Of a stretch of DNA of 64,000 nucleotides, positions 45,018 through 54,754 are shown piece by piece. This DNA is from Neobacillus cucumis (lineage in GTDB: Bacteria > Bacillota > Bacilli > Bacillales_B > DSM-18226). Made by a program: the position numbers and the translations under genes. Numbering within the stretch: the stretch's first letter is position 1; the number at the start of each line of letters is the position of its first letter. The DNA is taken from the NCBI RefSeq assembly GCF_016107705.1, contig NZ_JAEHGC010000002.1, positions 1 through 64,000 of the forward strand, given 5' to 3'. The notes under the pieces are model-generated. The model made no database searches, was not told the origin of the DNA, and was given only the letters and a program-made list of their open reading frames with translations.

Positions 45018-46055
45018 ATGGATTTTAAAGATTATTCAGGTGTTTGGGTATTTATCGAAGAAAAAGACGGGGCAATTGCTCCAGTTTCTCTTGAGCTACT
45101 AGGGGCAGGGAGGAAATTGGCCGATAAACGTGGATGTGAGCTGGCGGGTGTTATCATCGGGGAAAATATTAAATCTTTAACAAGGACGATTTTTGAATAT
45201 GGAGCAGATACAGCCTATGTCTACGACCAGCCGATTTTTAAACATTACCGTACAGAATCCTTTATGAAGGCACTTCTTGCTTGTTCGAATAAATATAAAC
45301 CTGAAATTATCCTATACGGCGCAACCTCAACCGGAAAAGACCTTGCGAGTGCAGTTGCTACCGACTTGCCAACCGGATTAACAGCGGATACGACCGAGTT
45401 GGATGTAGAAGAGGAATCCGGTTTACTCTTAGCCAGCCGCCCAGCCTTTGGGGGAAATATTATGGCGACGATTCTTTGTAAAAAATATCGCCCGCAAATG
45501 GCAACAGTCCGTGCCAAAGTCATGAAAGCGCTGGCGCCACAATTAGGCAGGACAGGTAAGATTATTGAAGAAACCATTTCCTTACAAGAAGAAGATATTC
45601 GGACAAAAGTATTAGAAATTGTGAAGGAAACTACAAAAAAGGTCCGAATCGACGAGGCCGATATTATCGTTGCCGGGGGAAAAGGGTTGGGAAGTGCAGA
45701 AGGGTTTCAGTTAGTTCACCATTTAGCCGAAACGCTTGGCGGAGCTGTCGGTGCCAGCCGGGATGTAGTGGAAGCGGGGTGGATTGCTCATCCTCACCAA
45801 GTTGGGCAGACCGGGGTAACGGTCACGCCAAAGATTTATTTTGCAATAGGAATCTCAGGAGCGATTCAACATGTCGTTGGGATGAAAAACTCCGGTTTGA
45901 TCATTGCCATAAATAAAGATCCGGAAGCGCCTATTTTCCAATCTTGTCACTATGGAATTGTCGGTGATGCCTTTCAAATTGTACCAATATTAATTGAACA
46001 GTTTAAGAAAGCTTTATCAAGAGAGGAGGTAGAGAGCTATGCCGGAGAAGTTTGA
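45018..46055 (+). CDS. fixB: Electron transfer flavoprotein alpha subunit, FixB type
   Basis: This 345-aa EtfA/FixB subunit has an N-terminal domain (residues 1-190) and the C-terminal FAD-binding domain with the ETF alpha signature (about residues 285-315: PKIYFAIGISGAIQHVVGM, then IIAINKDPEAPIF). It pairs with FixA as the FAD-containing heterodimer. The end overlaps fixC by 17 nt, implying coupled translation. Confidence 0.9.
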   Translation: MDFKDYSGVWVFIEEKDGAIAPVSLELLGAGRKLADKRGCELAGVIIGENIKSLTRTIFEYGADTAYVYDQPIFKHYRTESFMKALLACSNKYKPEIILYGATSTGKDLASAVATDLPTGLTADTTELDVEEESGLLLASRPAFGGNIMATILCKKYRPQMATVRAKVMKALAPQLGRTGKIIEETISLQEEDIRTKVLEIVKETTKKVRIDEADIIVAGGKGLGSAEGFQLVHHLAETLGGAVGASRDVVEAGWIAHPHQVGQTGVTVTPKIYFAIGISGAIQHVVGMKNSGLIIAINKDPEAPIFQSCHYGIVGDAFQIVPILIEQFKKALSREEVESYAGEV

Positions 46056-47334
46056 TTGTATAGTCGTCGGGGCAGGGCCCGCTGGGATCTCCTGTGCCCA
46101 TGATTTAGCAAAAGGCGGTGCAAACGTCTTGCTTATTGAAAGAGGAGAGTACCCAGGTTCCAAAAATGTCATGGGGGGTGTCCTCTATCGAAAAATGATG
46201 GAGGATATTATCCCGGAGTTCTATAAGGAGGCTCCTATTGAAAGACCAATCGTTGAGCAGCGATTTATGATGATGGATAAGGAGTCTGCTGTCACTTTTA
46301 GTTATAAAGGTTTGGAGTGGGCCAAGGAACCCTACAATAACTTTACCGTATTACGAGCAAATTTTGATCAGTGGTTTGCCGAGAAGGCGGTCGAGCAAGG
46401 CGCAATTTTAGTATGCGAAACTGTCGTATTAGAATGTATTGTTGAAAATGGAAAGGTAGTCGGTGTCCGAACAGATCGTCCAGACGGAGATATTTATGCA
46501 GATGTCGTCGTTTTAGCAGACGGGGTGAACTCACTATTGGCTCAAAAGCTCGGGTTTCACAAGGAGCTTAAACCAGAAGAAACAGCCTTGGCCACGATGG
46601 AAATTTTGAAGCTTGATAAAAAGATCATTGAAGACCGTTTCAACCTAGAAGAAAATCAGGGTTGCACGATTGAATTATTTGGAGATGCCACAAAAGGAAT
46701 TCTCGGCACAGGGTTTTTGTATACCAATAAAGATACATTAAGCATTGGTGTCGGGACACTTCTATCCGGGATGATTAAACATAAAATTAAACCATATGAC
46801 TTACTTGAATATGTAAAAAACCATCCGATGATCCGCCCGTATATTCAAGGCAGCGAGCCGGCAGAGTATTTAGCTCACCTGATTCCAGAAGGCGGCTTTA
46901 ATTCGATGGGGAAAATTGTCGGGAACGGCGTCATCGTCATCGGAGATGCTTCCCAGTTGGTCAATGCGATTCATCGGGAAGGATCGAATTTAGCGATGAC
47001 CTCTGGCAGACTGGCAGCGGAAACGGTTCTTTTAGCAATGCAATCAGAAAACTTTTCTGAAAGTATGCTGAGCCACTATAAAGAAAAATTATTTGCAGGA
47101 TTTGTCGGTCAGGACATGAAAAAATATAAAGATTCAACCCATCATTTTAATAAATTCCCTCAGTATTTTGAAGAGTATATTCCAATGATCAATAAAGCTG
47201 CAAGTCAAATGTTTACCGTTGATGGAACGTCTAAATGGGAGAAACAAAAGAAAGTCATAAGAGGGCTAGGATCTGCGAAAGAGAAGATGAAACTTGCACG
47301 CGATGTTTATAAAGCCTGGAAGGTGATGAAATAA
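46039..47334 (+). CDS. fixC: FixC-type flavoprotein (ETF:quinone oxidoreductase family)
   Basis: This 431-aa FAD protein has an N-terminal dinucleotide fold (DCIVVGAGPAGISCAHDLAK, residues 5-24), the VVLADGVNS motif and a C-terminal GDASQLVNAIHREGSNLAM stretch of the FixC family. In FixABCX it receives electrons from FixAB and, with FixX, hands them to the quinone pool. GAGAGGAGG precedes the ATG. It overlaps fixX by 1 nt. Confidence 0.9.
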   Translation: MPEKFDCIVVGAGPAGISCAHDLAKGGANVLLIERGEYPGSKNVMGGVLYRKMMEDIIPEFYKEAPIERPIVEQRFMMMDKESAVTFSYKGLEWAKEPYNNFTVLRANFDQWFAEKAVEQGAILVCETVVLECIVENGKVVGVRTDRPDGDIYADVVVLADGVNSLLAQKLGFHKELKPEETALATMEILKLDKKIIEDRFNLEENQGCTIELFGDATKGILGTGFLYTNKDTLSIGVGTLLSGMIKHKIKPYDLLEYVKNHPMIRPYIQGSEPAEYLAHLIPEGGFNSMGKIVGNGVIVIGDASQLVNAIHREGSNLAMTSGRLAAETVLLAMQSENFSESMLSHYKEKLFAGFVGQDMKKYKDSTHHFNKFPQYFEEYIPMINKAASQMFTVDGTSKWEKQKKVIRGLGSAKEKMKLARDVYKAWKVMK

Positions 47335-47630
47335 TGAGTGAACAGAAAAAATTTCAGTCTATCGAAGAAAAACAGTATCTTGTTCGCTTTAACGCCGATA
47401 CTAAATCTCATCTACATGTAAAGGATAATGATATTTGTTTAACGTCATGCCCTGATAAAATCTGTACGATTTTTTGTCCGGCAGAGGTTTATAAATGGGA
47501 AGATATCCGCATGCATGTTGGGTATGAAGGCTGTCATGAATGTGGCAGCTGCCGGATTGGATGTCCTCATCAAAATATAAAATGGGAGTATCCGAAGGGC
47601 GGCCACGGTATAGTTTTCAGGTTAGGATAA
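47334..47630 (+). CDS. fixX: Ferredoxin-like protein FixX
   Basis: This 98-aa ferredoxin-type partner of FixC has Cys residues in LTSCPDKICTIFCP (residues 33-46) and a 4Fe-4S pattern in GCHECGSCRIGCPH (about 64-77). It ends the fixABCX operon and is followed by a hairpin near 47645-47675 (GGGCTATC/GATAGTCC). Length fits FixX. Confidence 0.9.
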   Translation: MSEQKKFQSIEEKQYLVRFNADTKSHLHVKDNDICLTSCPDKICTIFCPAEVYKWEDIRMHVGYEGCHECGSCRIGCPHQNIKWEYPKGGHGIVFRLG

Positions 47631-47813
47631 CACTAGATTCATATTTAAAGGGCTATCTATTTGGATAGTCCTTTCATTTGTTGAAGGATGAATAATTGGC
47701 TTACCAGGTCAAATTTTGAATAGGTAGCACATTGTTAGCTATCACCTGTTTCAAAAATAGAGCATCCAAACCATTAAAATAGTTATTTTTAAATAGTCAT
47801 ATGGAGGGGTACA

Positions 47814-49049
47814 ATGAATAAGAGTTATGACGTGATCATCACTGGAGCGAGGTGTGCAGGATCGACATTGGCCATCCAGCTTGCTGAATCGGGTTTTCAG
47901 GTACTGCTAGTGGACCGTGCCACCTTTCCAAGTGATACCTTGTCCACCAATACGTTCTTTAATAATACAACAGCGATTCTTAGGGAGATGGGGGTTTTGG
48001 ATCAACTATTAGAAACAAATGTAACACCTGTCCAGACAATCAAATTTCAGTTCGAGGACACCGTGATTGAAGGTCCAATACCTGCTGTTGATGATGAGGA
48101 TACTGCTTATTGTATTCGAAGAACCCATCTGGATCATATTCTGCTTAACCATGCAAAATCCAATAAAAATATTAAAGTGATCGAAGGATATCGAGTTACA
48201 GATGTAATCTATGATGGAGAAACAGTAATAGGTGTGAGAGGGGAAGATAGGTCTAAAAAGGTACAAGAGTACCGAGCCCGTCTGGTGGTTGGTGCGGACG
48301 GAAGAAACTCTAAGATTCGAAAACTAGTAAAAAGTCAACTGAAAATTATCAGTCCTTCCAGCATTGCTATTTATTTCGGATATTTCTCCGGGATTCATCA
48401 TGATTCTGTTCCTAAATTTGAGGTATATAAAAGAAAAGATAAAATGGCGATTCTTTTTCCTACAAATGATCATTTATATGTAGTGGTTGCTAATTTTCCA
48501 TTAGAAAATAAGACCTTACTTGAAAACTTTAAAGAGGATCCAGAAAGTAGTTTTCGTCAATTTATCGATGATCATTTTCCAAACACAACATTAAGTTATC
48601 GTCTAAAGGCTTCAAAATTGACAGAACCAATTAAAGGGTTGATTGGCTATGATAACTATTGGTACCAGGGAATGGGTGCTGGTTGGGCATTGGTTGGAGA
48701 TTCCATTTGTTTTAAGGATCCGGCATTGGCTCAAGGTATCCATGATGCATTCCGTGGGGCTCAAATCTTAGCAAATATCTTAATTAAAAATAATAATTGG
48801 CAAACAAATCAATGGGAAACAGTAGCGGGGGAGTACCAACAATCAATGGAAAAAGAATTTATGATTCGTTTTTATATGGGCTGTGAGCTTTCTAAGAATG
48901 AAATCATTACAGAACAACAAGATGCTATCAATAAAATTATTAGTACCCATCCATCCGCTATAGAGAAATTTTTAGGAATCTATAATTATGCCAACGAGCC
49001 TGTTGATTTTGAAAAAGAGCTCCAAAGGATAATAGGAAATTTCTCTTAA
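47814..49049 (+). CDS. Geranylgeranyl-reductase-like FAD oxidoreductase
   Basis: This 411-aa flavoprotein of the UbiH/geranylgeranyl reductase superfamily has an FAD fold at residues 5-35 (VIITGARCAGSTLAIQLAES), VGADGRNS near residue 162, and a GD motif in GWALVGDSICFKDPALAQG near 290. Members hydroxylate or reduce lipid-like or aromatic substrates; the substrate here is unknown. GGAGGGG precedes the ATG. It follows fixABCX on the same strand but 183 nt away, so a functional link is uncertain. Confidence 0.75.
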   Translation: MNKSYDVIITGARCAGSTLAIQLAESGFQVLLVDRATFPSDTLSTNTFFNNTTAILREMGVLDQLLETNVTPVQTIKFQFEDTVIEGPIPAVDDEDTAYCIRRTHLDHILLNHAKSNKNIKVIEGYRVTDVIYDGETVIGVRGEDRSKKVQEYRARLVVGADGRNSKIRKLVKSQLKIISPSSIAIYFGYFSGIHHDSVPKFEVYKRKDKMAILFPTNDHLYVVVANFPLENKTLLENFKEDPESSFRQFIDDHFPNTTLSYRLKASKLTEPIKGLIGYDNYWYQGMGAGWALVGDSICFKDPALAQGIHDAFRGAQILANILIKNNNWQTNQWETVAGEYQQSMEKEFMIRFYMGCELSKNEIITEQQDAINKIISTHPSAIEKFLGIYNYANEPVDFEKELQRIIGNFS

Positions 49050-49088
49050 ATTTAACAGTATATAAAAATGTTGCCAGCAACTTTTCTT

Positions 49089-49349
49089 TTAATGCTTTAA
49101 ATGTACAACTGTAATGGAAAAAAGCCTTTTAAATAAAGGAAATAGTGTTCCTAAAATAATGGCGGGGATATCAATAATTGACCATAGGACGTGATAAAGT
49201 TTGATATCCTTGCTCTTTCCAATGGTTGCCTGCCGTAAGCCGCTGTCAAAAATCCAAAACGCCCTGAGCACTGTGTAAAATGAGTAAATTCCCAATAAAG
49301 CAATTTGCCACCATGTTAATTGAATAAATAGTGTGTTCATTTTCTCCAT
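49089..49349 (-). CDS. Small membrane protein (86 aa)
   Basis: This 86-aa protein has two predicted transmembrane helices (about residues 8-33 and 52-75) with a charged loop SGLRQATIGKSKDIKLYH between. GGAG precedes the start. I recognise no family. It is convergent with the flavoprotein gene; upstream lies a 340-nt gap (49350-49689) with no gene I can support. Confidence 0.6.
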   Translation of the reverse strand: MEKMNTLFIQLTWWQIALLGIYSFYTVLRAFWIFDSGLRQATIGKSKDIKLYHVLWSIIDIPAIILGTLFPLFKRLFSITVVHLKH

Positions 49350-49689
49350 CTCCTTGACAAGTGAAGGTGTTTGTTAAAATTATAATCTACCTTTGTTTGT
49401 ATTTGTGATTTTTACCAAAAAGTACATATATTGTTCAATAAGTTATGTCAACAAACAAAATAGGCTATTTGTATTTTGATTTTTACAGTTTTTACAAAAG
49501 CACTATTAAACTTGGGTGTTGATTTCCTCTCCAATCAACGTTTTTCAAAATCAACATTGTCCTTTAACATAGCCTTTACAAAAATAGCAGCATAGAAATA
49601 GGCATTGTTTAGTCTTTTTTATCCATTCACTTTTTTCATTTCCTTATATAGTATTAAGAAATAAATAGAATAAGAGGAAGGTGAATATT

Positions 49690-50478
49690 GTGAATACAGA
49701 CCAAGCTTATGCCCTCTTAATGGATGCAGGCGTCAAAGAAGAAACCAGTATTGAAACGATTAGACGATGGTTACGGGAAAGAAAGATTTATTTCGAAGGA
49801 AAAGGAAATCGGAATAATGAATACATAATTGATAATATGGACCAAGCATTCTCCATGTTAACGGATGCTGGAGTTACTGAAAGCGACAGTGCACAAATTG
49901 TTGGGCGCTGGTTGAGTGAAGGAAAAATTAAAAACGTGAGGAATAGGAAGAAGGACACCGCTATTGAACCCAGTAAAGCAGTGACGAATCAATTTTTAAA
50001 TAATCCTCAAGATCAATTGAAGATTATCCAGCAATTAAAAGAAAAAATTAATGCACAAAATGAACATATTAAAGGAATGGAGCAACTCCACAAAACTTCC
50101 ATTTACACGTTAAAACAACAAAGAGATAAATTAAATAGAGAAGTTGCCATCCTCGAGAGTGAAAAAAGTGAACTGCAGAACGATAGCATGAATTTACTAA
50201 AAGAAAACAGGGATTTACGCAATGAAATTTTAAAATTAAAACAAGATCCCTCTTATGGAATGAAAAGAAACCCTGAGAGGAAACTAAGTACTCCACAACC
50301 GAGAACGAATCATTATCGCCAAAAATTAGGACTTGCCAAAACAGCAACCGAAAAAGAAATCGTAACTAGCTATAAAAATTTATTAAAAATAACCCATCCT
50401 GACCATGGAGGGAATGCTGCAACCTTTCATTATATTAAAACAGACTATGATCAATTTAGAAATAATAGTAAGGAATAA
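49690..50478 (+). CDS. J-domain protein with tandem N-terminal repeats
   Basis: This 262-aa protein has two tandem ~45-residue repeats at the N-terminus (QAYALLMDAGVKEETSIETI and QAFSMLTDAGVTESDSAQIV, each ending RRWL/GRWL...). A coiled coil covers about residues 100-195. A C-terminal J domain (about 212-260) has the HPD motif in THPDHGGNAATFHYIK. J domains activate Hsp70 (DnaK). The repeats look HTH-like, so it may link DnaK to DNA or a protein client. GTG at 49690 follows GAGGAAG. Function is unknown. Confidence 0.75.
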   Translation: MNTDQAYALLMDAGVKEETSIETIRRWLRERKIYFEGKGNRNNEYIIDNMDQAFSMLTDAGVTESDSAQIVGRWLSEGKIKNVRNRKKDTAIEPSKAVTNQFLNNPQDQLKIIQQLKEKINAQNEHIKGMEQLHKTSIYTLKQQRDKLNREVAILESEKSELQNDSMNLLKENRDLRNEILKLKQDPSYGMKRNPERKLSTPQPRTNHYRQKLGLAKTATEKEIVTSYKNLLKITHPDHGGNAATFHYIKTDYDQFRNNSKE

Positions 50479-50529
50479 TGTATCAGTATTTTATCGTACT
50501 CTGTGAGTGAATACTAAGGTGGTTGTGCC

Positions 50530-50572
50530 TTTTTTTGCTAAGTCGGGAATCCCGATTTAGCAAAAGAGGCTT
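50530..50572. terminator. Strong bidirectional terminator
   Basis: A long stem TTTTGCTAAGTCGGGA / TCCCGATTTAGCAAAA lies between the J-domain gene and the convergent TetR gene. Confidence 0.92.
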
Positions 50573-50574
50573 TT

Positions 50575-51402
50575 TTAAAATTCATAATACCGGCGAAGCA
50601 AATAATAGATCCATTTACAATGCGGATGATTTCGAATATTTTCCACTAACCCTTTTACGATCGCTAAGCTGTATACTGGTTCTTGCAGCTCCTGTTTTAA
50701 TGTCGTTAATGATTCTTTCTCAATTGATTCATCCATTTCACCGATTATCTGTTCAAGATTCTCGAGAATTTGTTCCTTTGTGACTTCCTCACTTAGAGGC
50801 TCAAGCATATGTAGAAATTCCCTAGAAACAAATGGAAGGGTCATATGATGAGCCAATAAGTTTGTTTTTTCCACTAATGATACCGAAAGTAACTGCAAAT
50901 CTAATGGAACATTGTAAAAAACAAATAATTGTGAGTAGGTATTCATAAATCCCTTAATGCAAAACATTAAATCATATTGTATTTCTTCCACTTCATCCCC
51001 ATATAACCGTTCGATCATCGAAAGGATACTATTCCCCATTAATTTATCATAGTATTTCATTTTAATAATGAGTTCTTTATTAAGGGTTTGTGACTGCTCT
51101 TTCATAAAAACCTTTGCAAAATCCGAATGCTTCTGAAAATTATAGTAGATTGCATAATAAAAATCATATAATAGCTCTTCAACTTTCGAATTTATGACTA
51201 GGTAGTCAATATCAGAAATAATCTGCATCATAAATTGATCAATTAATGCGATAATTAATTCATCCTTTGATTTGAAAGAAAGGTAAAATGCCCCCTTGGA
51301 TATGCCGCAATAATCAGTTATTTGTTGTACAGAAGTGGCCTCAAACCCTTGCTTTGCAAAAAGTTCTAAAGCCTTTTCCATAATTAGTTGTTTTTTAACC
51401 AT
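50575..51402 (-). CDS. TetR-family repressor of the RND exporter
   Basis: This 275-aa protein has a TetR HTH at residues 5-50 (ALELFAKQGFEATSVQQITD, YCGISKGAFYLSFKSKDEL) and a long ligand domain (the family usually totals about 200 aa, so the C-terminus is extended). It is divergent from the RND exporter across 97 nt holding a palindromic operator within the exporter promoter. This is the classic layout of a local repressor released by an exporter substrate. Confidence 0.88.
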   Translation of the reverse strand: MVKKQLIMEKALELFAKQGFEATSVQQITDYCGISKGAFYLSFKSKDELIIALIDQFMMQIISDIDYLVINSKVEELLYDFYYAIYYNFQKHSDFAKVFMKEQSQTLNKELIIKMKYYDKLMGNSILSMIERLYGDEVEEIQYDLMFCIKGFMNTYSQLFVFYNVPLDLQLLSVSLVEKTNLLAHHMTLPFVSREFLHMLEPLSEEVTKEQILENLEQIIGEMDESIEKESLTTLKQELQEPVYSLAIVKGLVENIRNHPHCKWIYYLLRRYYEF

Positions 51403-51428
51403 TAGATCGCACTCCTATTACCTTTCGT

Positions 51429-51457
51429 TTGACAATTGACCGATTGGTCATTAGTAT
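51429..51457 (+). promoter_or_regulatory. RND exporter promoter with TetR operator
   Basis: TTGACA (51429-51434), a 17-nt spacer and TAGTAT (51452-51457). The spacer contains the perfect palindrome TGACC-GATT-GGTCA (51437-51450), the likely TetR binding site. Confidence 0.8.
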
Positions 51458-51499
51458 AAGGAATTGAGTTTGTTAAGTCAATTATGGGTAGGTGTAAAA

Positions 51500-54400
51500 G
51501 TGAAAGGGTTAGTTAATTTTGTTCTTCAAAATAAATTAGCGGTCTGGCTGCTCACGATTATCATTACGGTATCTGGTATTTATTCAGGCACAAGAATGAA
51601 CATGGAGACCATTCCGAATATATCGATTCCTTACTTAATGGTGACGGATGTTTACCCGGGAGCGACTCCTAAGAATGTAATGGAAGATATATCGATGCCA
51701 ATCGAAAAGGCGGTAGAAGGTCTTGATCACGTGAAGTCTGTGTATTCCAATTCCTATTCTAACATGGCTAGTATTCAGGTGGAATACGAATATGGTATTG
51801 ATATGGACGAAGCAAAACGGGAATTAAAATCTGCATTAGAGAATGTGAAATTGCCAGATGGGGCAAAAGAGCCGACAACATCTGCGATTAGCATGAACAT
51901 GATGCCGGTTGTAGCCCTAAGTGTCAGTAGTTCCAAAGAGGATATTGTAGGATTGACGTCAACAGTTGAGGAAAGCTTACTTCCGAAAATCGAGAAAATC
52001 GAGGGTGTTGCGGATGCAACAATCACAGGTCAGCACATCGATGAAGTAGACTTAACATATAATAAATCCAAAATGGCTCAATTCGGTTTAACAGAAGATA
52101 AAGTTAAACAAATGATTCAGGCAAGTAATATGTCAGTTTCATTAGGACTTTATGAGTTTAAAGAAGGTGAACAAGCGGTTGCAATCGACGGTAAGTTCAT
52201 GACCGTTAAAGAATTAAAGAATATGTTAATCCCAGTTACACCATCTGCCACCAACCGTTCGCCATTTGTGAAACTAAGTGACATAGCTTCAATTCATGTA
52301 ATGGGTAAAGTGCAGTCCATTTCACGTACAAATGGCAAAGAGGCAATTGCGATCCAAATTGTCAAAGGTCAACAAGCTAACACCGTAGATGTTGTGAACA
52401 AAGTGAAAAAGGTCATTAAAGATGAAAAAGCAAAAGTGGATGGACTTGCGATTGATGTGACCCTTGACCAAGGAAAACCTATCCAAGAGTCCATTACAAC
52501 GATGATTGAAAAAGCAGTATTTGGTGGGTTGATTGCTGTATTAATCATCCTACTCTTCTTGCGTGATTTTAAATCAACGATTATTTCAATCGTATCGATT
52601 CCTGTTTCTATCTTTATGGCGCTAATGATTCTTCATTGGATGGATATTACGTTGAATATTATGACTCTTGGAGCGATTACCGTTGCAATCGGCCGTGTAA
52701 TTGATGATTCCATCGTTGTAGTTGAAAACATTTATCGACGATTACATTTAAAAGAAGAGCAATTAAATGGACGGGCTCTGATTCGTGAGGCAACCATTGA
52801 AATGTTCAAACCAATCCTGTCATCAACCTTAGTAACGGTTGCAGTATTCGCACCGCTGATTTTCGTTGGTGGCATGGTCGGGGAGCTATTTGCACCATTT
52901 GCATTAACGATGGCGTTTTCGCTTGGGGCTTCATTACTTGTGGCCATTACCATCGTTCCTGCTTTATCTCACTTCTTATTTAAGAAAAAATTATATGGTG
53001 AAAAGACCGAAAAACACCATAAAGAAGTTGGCAACTTAGCAAAATGGTACAAAGGCTTTCTTAATAAGTCGCTTAATCATAAAGTGATTGCTTCTATCCT
53101 TGCGATCCTTTTATTAGCGGGAAGTTTGGCGTTAACCCCGCTAATCGGATTTAGCTTTATGGGGAGCCAAGAAGATAAAGTGATGTACTTAACGTATACT
53201 CCAAAAGCGGGCGAGCTTCGTGAAGATACCTTAGCAAACGTTAAAGCAGTTGAACAAAAAATGCAAAAACGTGGTGATATTGATATCGTTCAAGTATCAG
53301 TTACAGAAGCTGGAGACACGTCAACCGCAATGTTTGGCGGAGCAGGCGGCGGAGGTTTAATGTACCTCATCTTTGATCCAGATACGAAGAATTTCCCGAA
53401 AGTGAAAGAGGAAATTGAAAAGTATGTAGCGGGTATGAATCAATCAGGAAAATGGAAGAGTCAGAACTTCTCTTCGATGTCTGGTTCTAATGATGAGGTC
53501 AGCTATACCCTCTATAGTGAAGATTTAAATAAACTTTATAAGTCTGTTGATGAGGTAGAAAATGTTTTGAAAAAGAATAACGGCTTGAAAGATGTTACTT
53601 CAAGTGCGGAGGACCCTTTTGTTGAGTATACATTCCGTGTGGCGCAAGATGAATTGATAAAATACGGTTTAACCACTGGTCAGCTCGTTGGAATGTTAAG
53701 TCCGCAAAAAACGGAGAATGTATTAACAACGGTGGAGAAGGACGGAAACGCGTTAGATGTAATTGTTCAGCAGGAACAAAAGAAACAACCGAAATCAATT
53801 GAGGATATGTTAGATAAAGAAATACCAACAGCTATGGGTAAAACTGTCCCTCTTTCTGAGCTTGTCAAAGTAAAAAAAGGAACAACCTTAAATACGCTTT
53901 CACGCAGTAAAGGTGAATACTACGCTACTGTTTCTGGAAAAGTGAAAGGCAAGGATATTTCTAAGGTAACCACTGAAGTCGGTAAAAAAGTGGATAAACT
54001 AGATTTACCAAAAGGGGTTACGGTTAGTGTTGCCGGTGTCCAGGCAGATATGTCTGATACATTTACGAAACTTGGTGCAGCCATGGCTGCTGCAATTGCC
54101 ATAGTATATTTCATCCTTGTGGTAACCTTCCGTGAGGGTGTTGCACCATTTGCCATCCTGTTTTCGTTACCATTTGCCGTCATCGGTTCATTTGTGGGTT
54201 TATTCATCGCAGGTGAAACCATTTCTGTATCCGTTATGATGGGGCTGCTGATGTTAATCGGGATTGTTGTCACGAATGCGATCGTTTTGGTAGACCGGAT
54301 TATCCATATGGAACGTGATGGATTGAGTATGCGTAATGCTGTTTTAGAAGCAGGAGCAACGCGTCTACGTCCAATCCTGATGACCGCTATTGCTACAGTT

Positions 54401-54583
54401 GGTGCGTTAATCCCATTAGCGCTTGGAGAAGGCGGCGGAGGTTTGATTTCCAAAGGACTTGCGATTACAGTAATTGGAGGTTTAACAAGTTCGACCTTAT
54501 TAACCTTAGTGGTTGTACCAATTGTATATGAAGTCCTATCAAAATTATTTAAGAAAAACCGTAGAGAAATACAAGAAAATTAA
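51500..54583 (+). CDS. swrC: RND-family efflux permease, SwrC/YerP-like
   Basis: This 1,027-aa inner-membrane RND transporter has twelve helices in the usual 1+5+1+5 layout and two large external loops. The N-terminal segment is VNFVLQNKLAVWLLTII; family motifs include DVYPGATPKNVMEDI and VIDDSIVVVENIYRRL in helix 4. The best known Gram-positive relative is SwrC of B. subtilis (surfactin and drug export). GTG at 51500 is chosen for AGGTG just upstream; an in-frame TTG at 51464 lies in the promoter region. A TetR gene is divergent. Confidence 0.9.
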   Translation: MKGLVNFVLQNKLAVWLLTIIITVSGIYSGTRMNMETIPNISIPYLMVTDVYPGATPKNVMEDISMPIEKAVEGLDHVKSVYSNSYSNMASIQVEYEYGIDMDEAKRELKSALENVKLPDGAKEPTTSAISMNMMPVVALSVSSSKEDIVGLTSTVEESLLPKIEKIEGVADATITGQHIDEVDLTYNKSKMAQFGLTEDKVKQMIQASNMSVSLGLYEFKEGEQAVAIDGKFMTVKELKNMLIPVTPSATNRSPFVKLSDIASIHVMGKVQSISRTNGKEAIAIQIVKGQQANTVDVVNKVKKVIKDEKAKVDGLAIDVTLDQGKPIQESITTMIEKAVFGGLIAVLIILLFLRDFKSTIISIVSIPVSIFMALMILHWMDITLNIMTLGAITVAIGRVIDDSIVVVENIYRRLHLKEEQLNGRALIREATIEMFKPILSSTLVTVAVFAPLIFVGGMVGELFAPFALTMAFSLGASLLVAITIVPALSHFLFKKKLYGEKTEKHHKEVGNLAKWYKGFLNKSLNHKVIASILAILLLAGSLALTPLIGFSFMGSQEDKVMYLTYTPKAGELREDTLANVKAVEQKMQKRGDIDIVQVSVTEAGDTSTAMFGGAGGGGLMYLIFDPDTKNFPKVKEEIEKYVAGMNQSGKWKSQNFSSMSGSNDEVSYTLYSEDLNKLYKSVDEVENVLKKNNGLKDVTSSAEDPFVEYTFRVAQDELIKYGLTTGQLVGMLSPQKTENVLTTVEKDGNALDVIVQQEQKKQPKSIEDMLDKEIPTAMGKTVPLSELVKVKKGTTLNTLSRSKGEYYATVSGKVKGKDISKVTTEVGKKVDKLDLPKGVTVSVAGVQADMSDTFTKLGAAMAAAIAIVYFILVVTFREGVAPFAILFSLPFAVIGSFVGLFIAGETISVSVMMGLLMLIGIVVTNAIVLVDRIIHMERDGLSMRNAVLEAGATRLRPILMTAIATVGALIPLALGEGGGGLISKGLAITVIGGLTSSTLLTLVVVPIVYEVLSKLFKKNRREIQEN

Positions 54584-54624
54584 TGAAATCTGACTTATAA
54601 GGTGAAATCTATAAAAGTAATTTA

Positions 54625-54658
54625 TGGAGCTGCTCAAATAATTGGGCGGCTCCTTTTT
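54625..54658 (+). terminator. RND exporter terminator
   Basis: A GGAGC-GC...GC-GCTCC stem-loop with TTTTTT. Confidence 0.85.
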
Positions 54659-54754
54659 TCATATTAGTCAATAAATAAAAAACTTATGGCTTTTCGTTAG
54701 ATCCTATTTGATATACTAGAAATATAATACGCTTTCAACCATGGAGAACTGTAT

